Positions 36,877 to 50,500 of a stretch of 64,000 nt of DNA are shown in pieces (the stretch's first letter is position 1; each line of letters starts with the position of its first letter). The position numbers and the translations under genes are program-made. Source of the DNA: Monosporascus cannonballus (Eukaryota > Ascomycota > Sordariomycetes > Xylariales); assembly GCA_004154925.1 (NCBI GenBank), contig QJNS01000001.1:1-64000 (forward strand). Direction: 5' to 3'. The notes under the pieces are model-generated. The model did not search any database. It saw only the letters and a list, made by a program, of their open reading frames with translations, and was not told the origin of the DNA.

Positions 36877-39800
36877 TATTACGACCTAGCAAATTACGAC
36901 TTTTAAAAACGATCGCAAAAGAAATAACCTAGAAATTAAGTGAGTTAAATTTCGTAATAAATCAGTAAACCGAATTATTAACCTACTAGTAGTAAGTTAA
37001 TAAGATGACATAAAAAGGTATATTTATTAAACCGGTAATTAAATAATATTAATTTACAATATAATGTTATTACTTAAAATATTTTGAATGTTACAAAACG
37101 TTAGTAAGTTATTTATTATTTAAAGTTTTACGATACTTTTATAAATATAAATCTTTACGATTAAAACTTATTAATTAATTAAATCTCTTAACTGTTATAT
37201 ATTTTCAACTGTTATATAATAGTGCTAAGAAAACTATATAATATTTCGTTATTATATTTAGTAATAAATTAATATACGAAAATTTAAATAAGATACTAAA
37301 TTTCGTCGAAATAATTTAAAAAATATTTAGCTTTAATTAAAACTTTATAACAATTGAAGTTAATGAATTAACGTAGAGTACAATTTGAAAAGAATAACAA
37401 TAATTTTATTGTTTGATTTATGATCGCTTTTAAAAATTTCGAAAATAAGAAAACTCTTTATTTTACAGATGTTAATGTCAATAATATAATGAAATTAATA
37501 AATATTTAATAAGAAATTAAACAAAGGTTTAAACCTTTTAAATTTAAACTGTTTAATAAACTTTTAATTAAGTATTAATTATTTTTATTTAAATATCGAA
37601 CGCATTTTAACTATTTTCAAGTTCGATAAACAATTTATATTTTATAAATAATATATACAATAAAATAATTTATTAAAAACGTACTTATTTAATTTAAATT
37701 CGCGTTAAAAAATAATACCTTGCTTTTCGATTAGCGAAATGAAAAGATAAGAAGAATTTATAATAATTACGAAAAGTTCGAATACATTTTTAAAAGACTT
37801 TTCAGAAAAATAATAAAAGAAAAATAAACATCGAAATATATTTTAACGGATTACAAATAACGAATTAAGATCTAAATACGGCAATATCTTGAATTTATTA
37901 ATTTCGAGGTCAAAACGAATAAAAAATATATTAATAGTTAGATTTTTTAACGTTATAAAAAAATCTAAGAACTTTTTAAAATAAATTAATCCGAATTTTT
38001 AACCGATTGTATAACAATAATTATTAAAATTAAAAATTTTTTATAGGTTGAAAAAACTGAAAATTGTAAAAGTAAATAAGATAATAAAGTATAATACGTA
38101 CTTACCATTAATACATTTCTATATAACTAAAATAAAAATATTGTGCATAAAATACTGCTAAAAGTTAAAAGGTTTAATTTGATATAAAAATAAAACGAAT
38201 TTAAAGTAAGTACTTTAATTACGACAATATAGAATAAAATGTACATAAATATTAAAAACTTAAAAAGTTTCCAAAAAAAACTAAAGCTTCGTATTTAAAA
38301 ATAATTTAATAATAACTAAAAAGAAATATTTATATAATCGAGCCTTAATACGAAAAAAATTAACTTAGTAAGAAATTCAATACGAAATACTAAAAACGAA
38401 GAAATCTTTCTAAAAGGCATTTTAAGAATAATAATAAAATTTATATAAATACTTATTGAAATATTAAAAGTAAATAAAAATTCTTTATTATAAAGTTTTA
38501 ATTTAATGCACTTAAATATTTAAAATTTATTAAAATATATAATAATATTGTATTGATAACAAATGGAAAATTTAACTTCTACACATATAATATATATATT
38601 ATAAAACCTATCGAGGTTTAAATAATATAAAACAATAAAAACAATACGTAATAATTTTAATATTTTCGAAATATCACTCCGCAAAGTAAAATAGATTAAT
38701 AAACGGCCTTGAAAGTCTTACTTGAAAATATAATATTTATAAGAACAAACTTTTATAGTTTTATATAATATAATTATTAAATAGAAAAAAACCTTAAATT
38801 AATGTATTATTGCAAAGTAGTATCAAAAAGCTATTATTATTTTTAATTTTAAATTAACGTTTACTATAGAGTTGAATATAAAAGATTTATAAAAATACAA
38901 ATACGCATTTTTATAAAATATCTATAAAAAACGACGCTAATATAATATAATGTACGGAGAAGTGAATTACTTATTAAAAAGCTTATTAATTAAAGGTAAT
39001 AAATACGACGGTAGAACTAATACATATATTAACTATATACCTTACATTCAAAAATATAAATATATGAATAAATTGGAAAAGAATTATAAAATAACAGACA
39101 CTGTTTAAAAATATTTTAAAAAGAATAATAAAAGCCTTTAAAAATCTTACTACTTTAAATATATAAATTGAAATATATTAATATATCGCAATAATATATT
39201 ACAGAATTTTCAGCTGAAAATATATTATATAATATATTGATTTGAAATATATATTATTATAAAAATATATATTCAAACTATATACTGTTATAAATATCGA
39301 AAATTCAAGATTGATTTACGATAATACAACGTTAAAAGGTAAAATTAATTATTTCGAACTTTTTATCTAAAAACGACCATAGATAATTTATTTTATTATT
39401 ACTCTATTTGAAAATTATAAATATATTAATATCAAACATTAATCGGTGAAAGAATTGACTTGATAAAACTCGTTTTATATCTTATTAATAAACGAAAAAT
39501 TAGAGAGGCTAATTTTCATATTTAATCGAAAATAACCATAAATATAGAAATTAAAATATCATAGATATTTCAGTATTCAAAAATACAATACAAAAAAATT
39601 ACTAAAAAAACCGAATATATCTATAATAACTAATAATAATATTTAAATTGTTAAAAACAATTTAAAATAATAAGGCGAAAAATTACAAAAACATGATTAA
39701 TATATTATTATAATACTCTAAATGCAAATATTGTTTTAAAAAAGACTTAATCCGAACTTATTACAATATAGCAAATAAAACATTAAATAATATTTGAAGA

Positions 39801-42800
39801 AAGGTTATTTGTGAAATTGTACCTTATTTACAACTTCAGCGAAGACGATTTACGCGTTTTTTAAAAAAGATATTCAAAAAATCAATTATAAAAAAATAAA
39901 GTCGATTTTTAAATTTATTCGCAAAGTAACTAATATTACTCGTCAATAAAAAAGGTAATTATACCTTATAATTAGTTACTATTAATTAAATAATATTATT
40001 ATTTAAAATTAAATATTATTCCTTTAAGTTATTTAAAAACGCCGATTGTAGAAAACTTAACATTTTATAGTATTTAATTCCAAAAACTGAATCTGATATT
40101 GAAAAGATTAAAAAAAGAAATACGAAGAAAAAATGATTTAAAAAACGAAATACGGAATATTTAAATATTTAATTTTGTAAATAATGTTTACGAAAGTATA
40201 AATATCTTTTTAACGAATAATAAATAATATATTATATAAATGTTTTCACGGTTTTGTTAAATAATATTCCGACTATATTTCTAATTTTTTAAACCTATAC
40301 CACAAATATATAAAAAATACATTTTATGCGATATATTAAGGTTTGTAAAATATCAAATCATTAATTAATATAAAAGGTCAATGTTATGAATAACAAATAA
40401 ACATTCGAAAATATAGAATTATTTTAAATTATATTAAAATAAACCGTAAAAAGGCCGCGAAAATTATAAAATAATAAGCGTTAATTACGATTAAACAATA
40501 TAAATAATATTAGATTTACTAATTATTAAAAAGGGTTTATTTAGAATTGTACGACAATTATTATACCCTTAATTAATCTTATTAAAAAGAATATAAATAA
40601 ATATTATAAATAGTAAGAACGTTTAATAAAAATCGAAAATACGATTATTAACGAATTAAATTTAATTATATATAATTTCATACGTTTGATTAAATCAAAC
40701 ACTAATATTTTAAGTTATATATTAATAGTAATAATCGGATAAAAAATAATTAACGAAAATTATATTTTATCACAGTTTTATATGCAAATTAAATCAAACT
40801 AATTTTAATTATATAATTTCAAATAAAAGATATACGGCGATTATTATAACTTATCCAAATTTGAAGCGTTTTGTAAAGGAAATTGTTTGTAAATTAAAAT
40901 TTATACGAATTATCAAATTTTTATCTGTTTTATTACGACTACAAGACTTACGAAATAATAATTGTAATATACACAAAAAACAACGAGCTTTAATTGCGTT
41001 ATGATTTAAATCTTTTTTACAAAAGTCAAAAACGAATATCGAAAATAAACAATTAAACTTTTTTAAAATATATTAATCAAGTTTAATTATAGAAGTTTCG
41101 TTATTATTATAAAATATACATATTTATAATAAATTTTAATATAACAGATTATAACATGTAAAATATATCAAAAGGTCAAAAAATAAAATAATAATTACTA
41201 AATACATAAGTTACAAAATTTTAAAAAGTTCTAACCAAGTTTAATACTCTATATATATAAATATTATCTATATAAATATTTAAAAATCTATAAGGTTTTT
41301 AAAATACAACGAATAATTTAAAAATTGTATTAATGGTAAAAACGTTTTTAAAAAGTATAATTATTTTTATTTTAACTATTAAATTTATTTCACTCGAAAA
41401 TCTAATACTAAATATGTATTACGATAGTTCTTTTGTAATTATTAATAAATGTACAAAATGTTCTTATTTTTTACCTTATTAAAACAATGCCAATATAAAA
41501 TTAATAGCCTATATTTGATTTGAAAACATTTTTAATATATCCCGATTATTATTTAAAACTATTTTTTAATAAAGAATTATATTTATTGTTAAAATTAAAT
41601 AAAGTATTCTAATATAGATAAATGGAAATTATAAATTGTATAACATAATTAAAGTTAAAATAAATAAATAATTAAATTAATTAAATTAAATTTTAAACTT
41701 TTATATACAATATTATATTAATTTCGAATAGAGTTATTAAGTTTAAAAATGTCTTATTATGTAATTAACTTGTACTACTACGGTTTACGCAAACATTAAA
41801 TTAAGTTCAACTAATATTAATTAGGATTTTATATTTAATGTTTATAATAATATATATAATAAACGTATTAATAGTAAAACTATCATTACCTTAAAATAAC
41901 TTATATAATTGTACCACAAAATAAAATTAAACTAAACATTAATTTTATAGATTTATATAAAATTGCTAAAAAATTAAAAACCTTTTATAAATTAAAGCTT
42001 TTATTTAAAACTATTTTTTACTTTCATATTCATATTTTCTTATTTGAATTCATAACGAATATTATTAAAACTTATTACGAGCAAAAATTATAAAAAAATT
42101 AAAAAATAAAATAATATATAAAATTAAATAAAATTCCGATTTAAGAAGAAAAATAAATTTAATTAAAATTTGAATAAATAAAAAAAATTTTACATTTCTA
42201 AAATACTTATAAACTCGCCAAAAGTCTTATATATATAACGCGTATTAAAAGGCTTTCACTAGTAATGACGAAATTAAAAAACGCCTTTTAATTAATATTC
42301 TACAAAAACGATATTAACGAATTAATCACACTTGAATCAATAACGTTAATATCTTTAAAATTCTAAATCTCTATTATTATATCCAATTTATAACTCTTAA
42401 AATTGTTAAGTTTAGCCAAAAAATTAAAAAATGCGATTTATAAATTTAATAGGTTATATTTAATATTTTCACCGTTAACGACGAATACAAAATATTCGAA
42501 CGAAAAAATTGAATAAAACATTTTCGGCACTTAGTTTTTTTAAACAACGAACTTTGACAATATAATAATTAACAATAAAAATAAAAGCGTTTATCATATT
42601 ATATAACAGACTACGACGAATATTTTTATAACAAAAAACCTTTTTTATTTTTTAGTAAATGAAATTTTTAACAAAACTCAAAACGTACCGCTTAATTTCG
42701 AAACTCTTTATTTTAATTTAATTAACTAAGATATAACATCATTCGATTTTACAAAAATAGTATTTAAAAACATACCTAAACATAAATAAAATAAAGAGTT

Positions 42801-43185
42801 ACTGAAAAAAAGAACTTTAAAAGCAAAACCTTTTACAAAAAGAAAACCGTATTACGACCTCGTAAATTACAACCTTTAAGAATAGTTATAAGAAATATTA
42901 TCGAAAAATTAAATAAATAAAAGCACAAACTAAATTACAAACTTATTGATAATAAACCAATAAACCGGAATATTAATTTACTGATAATAAGCAAATTAAG
43001 AAAATATTTAACATAATTATAAAATATAAATTAAAGTAAATAATAAATATTAAACAACTTAGGCAATAAATTAATATTAATAGGTTTTAAACAGTTTTAA
43101 GGGGTTTTTAAGTTATTAATTTTATCGATACTTTTACAAATTACTATATAAATATTCAATAAATTAACCAAATTTAATATTTACA
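36877..43185 (+). mobile_element. Plus-oriented Ty3-type LTR retrotransposon, heavily degraded
   Basis: The 5' LTR is 36877-37199 (TATTACGACC to CTGTTATA) and the 3' LTR is 42850-43185 (same start, ending TTTACA). The interior runs opposite to A1/A2. An integrase-zinc-like remnant near 39700-39790 reads YSKCKYCFKKDLIRTYYNIA. All frames are closed by stops, as expected after RIP. The presumed 5-bp flanks do not match, so the exact ends are uncertain. Confidence 0.6.
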
Positions 43186-43625
43186 TAAATCTTAGAATTT
43201 AATAAATGAAATTTCACCAAAATTATAAAAAAAATATAATACAGCACATATTACCGATTTTGTAACCTTAATATTTTCATTAGTTTTACATAATATTATT
43301 AAATATGCTGTTATAATTTTACAAGTTCTCTATTTTAAATAACATCTAATTTACTTTTAAAAGTTTTTAAAAATTTAATATAGTATTAATTTAAATATTT
43401 TATTTTTATTAGGTATATGCTAACGTTCAAATTGTTTTAAAAATATATTTAATTTTTCATAAAGCATATTTGGGTTTTTTCTGTTCATTTTTACATTTTT
43501 TATATGATTTTCTTTTATATCTAACATTTACGCCATTTCTTTCCCAATTTCTAAAACCTAAATTTTACATAATTCTTTAACCTTTACTTTGTATTAAACA
43601 TATATGATATTAGTATTATTAACGT
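43186..43625. other. AT-rich spacer
   Basis: No recognisable coding or repeat structure. It may be the continuation of the element interrupted at 36876. Confidence 0.35.
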
Positions 43626-44033
43626 TGTTGGGGATTTATTAAATTTTCTTATTGTAAGGGTGTTGAATTTGCAAGATGTGCAAATGGGAGGGTGTGCATT
43701 AGCTCATGATCCGCTCTCGAGGTTTCCGGGTGTTTCCAGAGAACGACAAAGACACGTGCAGATCCGAGGTTTTTCCGACCATGAATGGAGATCTCAACGT
43801 TTTCAGCTCACCTGGCCTCCTTCGGGTCTAGTGGTGTTCCTTGGACGTTGCACTATTTCCCCTCTCCCAGGATCTTTGTCCCAAAGATCAAAAGGCAGGT
43901 GTGTAAGGATATGGGCCCCGGGGCGTTTCCTACTTAAGTGTGGACAAGGACTTCAACGCACTTGGCGTTGGAACTGGTGATCTTTTGGATTATTGGCGGA
44001 AAGGCTAGTTAGTCCTTTGTATTCCCTCACACA
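43626..44033 (+). repeat. Candidate solo LTR (Copia-like) in a GC-richer island
   Basis: An island of normal composition begins TGTTGGGG and ends CCTCACACA between very AT-rich flanks. The TG...CA ends and the size of about 400 bp suggest a solo LTR. Flanking AACGT and AAACG agree only approximately. The 106-codon frame in it has no recognisable domain. Confidence 0.35.
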
Positions 44034-44567
44034 AAACGAACCTTCCGAAAACGAAAAAAAAAGATTAAAATTTAATTTAAATTAAAATTAAAAACTGAAA
44101 GTAAAATAAGGAAAAACCGGATTACATCATCATACGAATGCGTTAATTTAGGATCAATTAATTAAGTAATTGTTAAAATACTGTTATATACTAAAAAGTT
44201 ATGTTGGCGATGGCTTCAAAAATAGGTGGCGCGTTAAGGGGATGGGGCGTTGGTTGGTGGGTCGCCTTATATAAAGCTTTCTAACGATTTGTGAGATTTA
44301 AGACCTGATAGTGTCCTGCCGTAGTGTGGGGCCTCACATTTTTCGGCACTTCAGGATCTGACACGATTGCTCTCTAAAGCGCAGAAAAAATCAGGACAAT
44401 CTACGCTTTCCATTCTTAGTGCCTTCTTTTCCTCTCTAATCAGCCCAACTATGACATAAAATAAACAGAACGCAGATTTCTTTAAATAGATGTACGGCTG
44501 TTAGCTAGGCCGTGACGGCGTAGAAGCACGATCCAGTCCGATTTCTCGCGCAAAAATCTCATGTTTT
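44034..44567. other. 3' flank of the polyketide synthase gene
   Basis: The transition runs from AT-rich repeat DNA to gene-island composition. A stretch near 44217-44262 (GGTGGCGCGTTA..GGGGATGGGGCGTTGG) resembles one arm of the inverted repeat at 56353-56537. No gene. Confidence 0.4.
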
Positions 44568-47500
44568 TCACACCTCGTGCAAAAAGCCAATGTCCTTCCA
44601 GTACTGCACGAATCTGCGCGCCAGTTCTGCGCTCACGGGGCCTGTACTCGCCAGTGTAGTAGAATGCTCCGTGCTGTGCGCCGTCGCGAGCAGCAGCCCG
44701 CCACATGACATGCGCTCAAAGTTACCCTCGAGGAAGTCGACCAGCATCGACGCCGGGTTGCCGCTGCCCAGGCCGCCGGGCGTCGTACGCACACGCTCCA
44801 CCCAGTCTTTAAAAGGGATGATGCCGCCGGCCGGATTCACGCCCAGACCGTCGGCAAGCACAGGGAGCATGTCGGACCATTGCTGCCGCACTGGATTGTC
44901 GATGTTGTAGAATGAGTATGGCTCGCGCGTCAGGACCAGGTCGGCGAGCGTGCCGGCGACACAATCCACGGGTGTCCACGACAACAGGCCCTCGAAGTGT
45001 GGGAGACGCTGCAGTGTTTGCGCCGACTTCAGGAGAAACGGCAGATGCTCTTGGGGGTTCCAGTAGCCGCTCGCTGTGGCGCCCGCGATCTGGCCGATGC
45101 GGACGCAGCTGGTTGCGAAGCGCTCGGGATGCTTGTGCAGCGTCTCGTCGAGGGCGCGCTCGCATGCGTACTTGGCGTCGCCGTATCCGTTTGGCAAGAC
45201 AGCGCCGATATCGACGCGCACTTCGGGGACGTGTGGCGTATTGTATCTAAGTGGATAGTGGCCGACTACGGCTATGGACGAGACAAACTGAAAATGAACC
45301 TTCTTGGAAGGAGGGAGGTTGGCGGAGGCATCCCGCGCAAGCTTGATCATGTTGCGCATGATATGGAACTGCGACTCGAAGCCGCGGATTGGCCTCTTCG
45401 CAGACATGGCCCAGGCTGAGTGGATAATGTGCGTGGTGGTCGAGACAACGGCGGTGTAGGTGTCAAGAGATAAGCCCAGCCCGGGCTTGGAGAGGTCGGT
45501 GCCGTAGACTGTCAGCTTCTTCAAGGCGGCTGCGTTCAAGGAGAGATTTCGCGACGTGAACGCTTCGAGCTGGCGCTGCATGGCATCCGTATCGCTGCTG
45601 CGGTTCAGCACGATCACCTGATCAACGTTTGCGCGTTCTGCGAGGTTGGCAACGAGGTGAGATCCCAGACTGCCCGTGCCGCCAGTGACCAGCACGCTAC
45701 AACCTTCTGCCTGCGCCCCTCTCGTCGACGACGGGGGAGCCGCTCGCAAGTCCATGGCCATTTGATTGACGTACTCGTCGACCGCAGCCTGACGGGTGTC
45801 GAGGTCTTGGGACGAGCTGGTCGGATGCTTCTCGCACGACACTCCGATCAAGAGCCGCTCGACCTTGTTCTCCGGGCGCGATCCGTCCGTCCAGTCGGTG
45901 AAACCGTAGCCTGCTGCCTCCATAGCCTGGCGCCATCGCGTCTCGCTGGCAACGGCGTGCTTACGACCGTCATCAAACAGCCACCAGCCTTCGAAAAGGC
46001 CAAAAATGACGTCGACCCAGTAAAGCGTATCCGTCATCTCCAGCATCATCAAAATGCCATTGGGTTGCAACGCCTTGCGAATGTTCGCGGTGGACTTGAC
46101 CATGCTGTGGGTGGCGTGCACGGCATTGCTGGCGATAACCATGTGCTGTGTGCCGAGTAGATCAGATGCGGGCTCGTTTTCGATATCGTGCGTGCGGAAC
46201 TTCATGAACGGATACGCCTTGAAGCGCTTGCGTGCGGCGGCCACAAACGACGGTGCCAGGTCGGTGAAGGTGTACTCAACCGGCTTTCCAAGGCTGGCCA
46301 GTAGAGGGACCAGCCACTTGGTGGTGCCTCCAGTTCCTGCCCCCATCTCCAAAATCTTGAACGGGCCCTCAGTCTCTAACGGCAGTCTCTTGATGAGGGC
46401 AGAGAGGAACGCCTCCATCTGCCGGTAGTAGATGCGGTTGAGGGGCCAGTCGCCGTAAACCCCTGAGACAAGGTTGCGACCCTTTTCGGACCCGAAAATG
46501 AGCTTGATGCCGTCCGTCTTGCCTGTCAAGATATCGGGCAAGTGCGAGCCAGCGTAGTAAGTCATTGTGTTGGCGCTGGCCTCGTTGGGCGCCGTCCTTT
46601 GCAGGTCTTCTAAGACGGTCTGGCTCGACCTGACCGAGTAGGCTTTGTCGGTCCTGGTGAAGAATCCATCACTGAACTTGCATAGCCCCGACTCCTTTTC
46701 GAGCATCTCACACAGATAATGCACGAGATGCTTATGGGCCGGCACATAGTCAAAGAGGCGGACTTTCTCCCCAGACCTGGCCTGCTTTATCGAACAGCCC
46801 AGTTTCTCGAATGCCTCTAGTGTGATTGAGACGCACAGCTCGTTCTGCTTGGGTAAGACGTCGGCGATATAGTTAGCACTTCCACCGTCTGCAATACGCT
46901 GATCGGTTTGGACCTTGATTTCATTGAAAGCCTCGGTGATTGTTGCAAGTGAGACCTGAAGCTGATCCTTTGGCTGGGAAAGAGCAGCCGGCTGTGGAGG
47001 CAGGGCTGAGGCTTGGGGAGCAGCGGGATCAGCTCCGTGGACAGCAGCTGGTTCGGAAGCGCTGCCGGTCCCATTAATAATCTCATCGAGCGCTGCCGCA
47101 GTCATGCCCTCGATGACGAGGTGCTCGTCTAGTTCCACGCCAAAGTCAGACTCGAGGCCGGCCCGGATTTCCATAGCCATCAATGAATCGACGCCAAATT
47201 CGCTCAGGACGGCTGTTGGCGACAACTCGTGACGTTCAATACCGATACAATCGGCGAGAATTCCGAAAATATCAAGCTTAGCCCTGCCGGTCGCCGAAAC
47301 TGTTGCAGAATCCTCGACCGAGGTGATGCTCTCAGCGGGCGTTGCTGACATTGTATTGTGGAAGTCATGAGCAGAGTCAGAAGAGTCTTCCTCTTCCTCC
47401 TCTTCCTCTTCGTCGGCGGCTCCCGTGTCAGTGGCTCCAATAGTCTTGCGGACGCACTCGACTAACCCCTTCATGTTGGTGACTTCGGCGGCTTCATCTA

Positions 47501-50500
47501 GGGAGAAGGTGCACTTGAACTTGCTCTCCAGCTCCGTGACAAGCTCCATTCCCATCAAAGAGTCTATGCCCAGGTCGGCGAGGCTTCTCTCGAGCGTGAT
47601 ATCATCTTGCTCGACGCCCGACAGCTCAGATATGATGGCCTTGAGCTTGGGAAGGAGGTCATCGTCAGGCGCACGCGGCGCTTTGGAATGCTTCGTCTTC
47701 CGTAGCTCGGATTTCTTTACGGGCGCCGGCGCGGACACTTTTAACGCCGGGACCGCCGCCTGTGTAACATTCGCAACGGCGGCACGTTCGGCGGCAACTC
47801 CCGGTGATGGCGCTGCTTGAACGGCATTGGTGAGGCGGTTCAAAAGCTTAGACATTGACGCCTTGGGTACTTGGACATAATCAAGACCCAGAATGGCCTC
47901 AACCAGAGCGCCAGTGTTGGGGTGAAAGACAAAGACGTCAGTTAGGAAGCCACCGTTGGCCGTAGAGCCGTTGTGAAACGCGAGGACGTCGTAGCTCTGG
48001 GGACGGCCCTTGAGAAGCTCGATAGACCGCATCCACCGTTCCAGGCCGCGGCAGATGTAAATGGCGGACGGGGTTCTGTCAGTCATGCAATTTACAAAAA
48101 TGCCGCCGACCTGGCAAAAGGCGTCCGACAGGTGTGCGTCAAACCACGTCTTGCTGTTGTAGCCCTTGACGACGTGGCCGGCAGACATGTTGCCCTTGCC
48201 GACCAGCTTGAAAACGCCGCGGTATTGCTCGCCATAGTCGACAACGTCTGCAAAGGCTTTGTAGATGTTGCGCCCCTGTATGACGTCGTCGGGGTCTGAC
48301 GAATTCAACAGCTCCAAGCAACGGTCGTGGCTGATAATGCGCTGGTACCTCGACAAGTCCAGTTCCGTCGAGAGGTCTTTCACCGAGGGAACGATGCGCC
48401 CCGACGTGTGAGTGGCGGGGGTGCGCGAGCTCGGCCCGCTGGTGCTGGTCAACTTGAACAGCCACTCTCCAGGTCGACTTCCGGAAACTTCCAAGTCAAG
48501 CCACACGTTCAGCGAAGGGTTCATACAAATGGGCGCAAGGTTGTCGATGTCATAGATTTCTGGGTTGAAGTCGGTGCCCAGAGAGGCAAGCTGCGAAACC
48601 CCATCGATGGCAAGGTCCATCTGTACCGTTGCGGGGCATATGGGAGCAGTATGCGCCGTCATGTGGCCTGTCATGAGCTTTTCGAACTGCGGGATCATGG
48701 TGTTGACGCGAAAGCGGGCATGGCGCTTAGCTGCTCCATCCTGGTACCCGACAAAGGTCAAGAGCGTGTCTGGCATCTGTTCAGGCTTGGACACCACGGG
48801 TGTCTTGCTCGCAGCTTCGACAGGTAAAGACGCGCCTTCTTTGAGCTCGATCCAGTGTTTCGATTTCGCGAATTGGTAGGGCGGGAGGAGCTGGATAGAG
48901 TACTGGGACGTCTGCATGTTCGAGTGCGCCCAGTAGGTCACGTCTACACCGGCGGCCCACAACTTGACGGTCGTATCTGCCAAGTTGTCATAGGCCGCAT
49001 CGCTGGTAATGTTGACAGGCACAAAGCTGTACTTCTGCGGCGCCGCCAAGGCGCGGCTGATCATGGTGGTGACCGTCGAGCTGGATCCACCCTCAAGCCA
49101 GACGCATTCGGGCCATCTCGCAGCCAGTCTTTGCACGCAGTGATCGAAGTAGACGGGCTGGCGCATGTGCTCACCAAAGAAGTCGGCGGTAATGTCGGCC
49201 TCGGACGCAGCCTTGGTGCAGCGCGCCCACTCCATCGTCGGCCGTTCAAACTTCAAGTCGACTGCGGACTCCTTCAAGGAACTCATTAGAGGTTCAACAA
49301 GTGTTGAATGAAAGGCGTGGGTGACGGTCAGCCTTTTTGTTTTGGCGGAGAAGGACGAGTCGCCGGAGAGAACGTTAGCCGCAGCGTCTATAGCGGCCGT
49401 GGAGCCGGCGAGTGTAAAGCTGCGCGGACCGTTGAAGCAAGCAATGACAGCAGGTTCTTGACCTTCACCGAGAGTCGCATTGGCGAGCCTGACAAGACGC
49501 TCGACATCTTGCAGATTGGCCTCGATAGCCATCATGGCGCCCTTGTCGGCGCCCCACTGGTCTCGGATGATTCTGGCGCGGGCAGCGACCATGTCGAGGG
49601 CGTGCGGCAGCGACAAGACGCCGGCAATGCACAACGCTGTCAGCTCGCCGAAGCTGTGACCCAGAACAGCGACGGGCTGGACACCACTGTCAATCCAGCA
49701 TTTTGCTGACGAGTATTGGATGGCGAAGAGGGCCGTCTGCAATTGCACCGTATCGCCGATGGGCTCGCGTTGGAATATATGAGGGAAGATGCTGCCGACG
49801 CCCAGCGAACGGCAGACGTGGTCGCATTGGTCTAAGTACTGCCGCAAGATACCGACATGCTCGTACACGCGACGGTCGAGGCCCACGAATTTAGATATCT
49901 GCCCGCCGAAGCAGAGGACGACGGGCGGGCTGTTGTCAGGTCGGGTGCTATTAGGCCAGGGAGGGTGGCTCCTCTCCAAGGCCGCAAGCCGCTCGTCCAG
50001 TTCACGAAGAGAGCCACTGGTAAACAGCTGACGCCTAGGTAGTGTGCGGTTGGACTGGCGGGCGAGGTTGAAGGAAAGATCCGCGAGCGACGCAGTCTCG
50101 TGCTTCCGCACAAAGCGGCGGAGAGCGCTCGCGTACGCCGCAAGACTTTCATCATCCAGGCCGCAAATCCGAAACGGCCTCCTCACTGTAGGCTCCTCCG
50201 TGGCGGCCCACTCCAAGACATGACCTCTGGAGGGCGCTTCGACGACGACCATGGACGCGTTCGAACCGGACGCGCCGTAATTGTTGATCAAGGCCGCGCG
50301 GAAACCAGGGCCCCAGGGCGTCATGCATGTTGGGATGGTGATGCGGTCCGAGGCCGAGGCCTTGACAGCAGGATTCAGCGTGTTAAAACTGGCCTGGGGC
50401 GGAATGGCGCCATTCATGATCATCAAGACGGTCTTGACAAGAGAAACCACACCAGACGTGCATTCCAAATGGCCGATCAGACCCTTGACCGAGCTCAGCA

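Noticed and set aside
36872..43190. 5-bp target duplication for the plus-oriented LTR element
   Set aside because: The flanks GATTT and TAAAT do not match, so either the ends are misplaced or decay has erased it. The element call rests on the LTR pair only.
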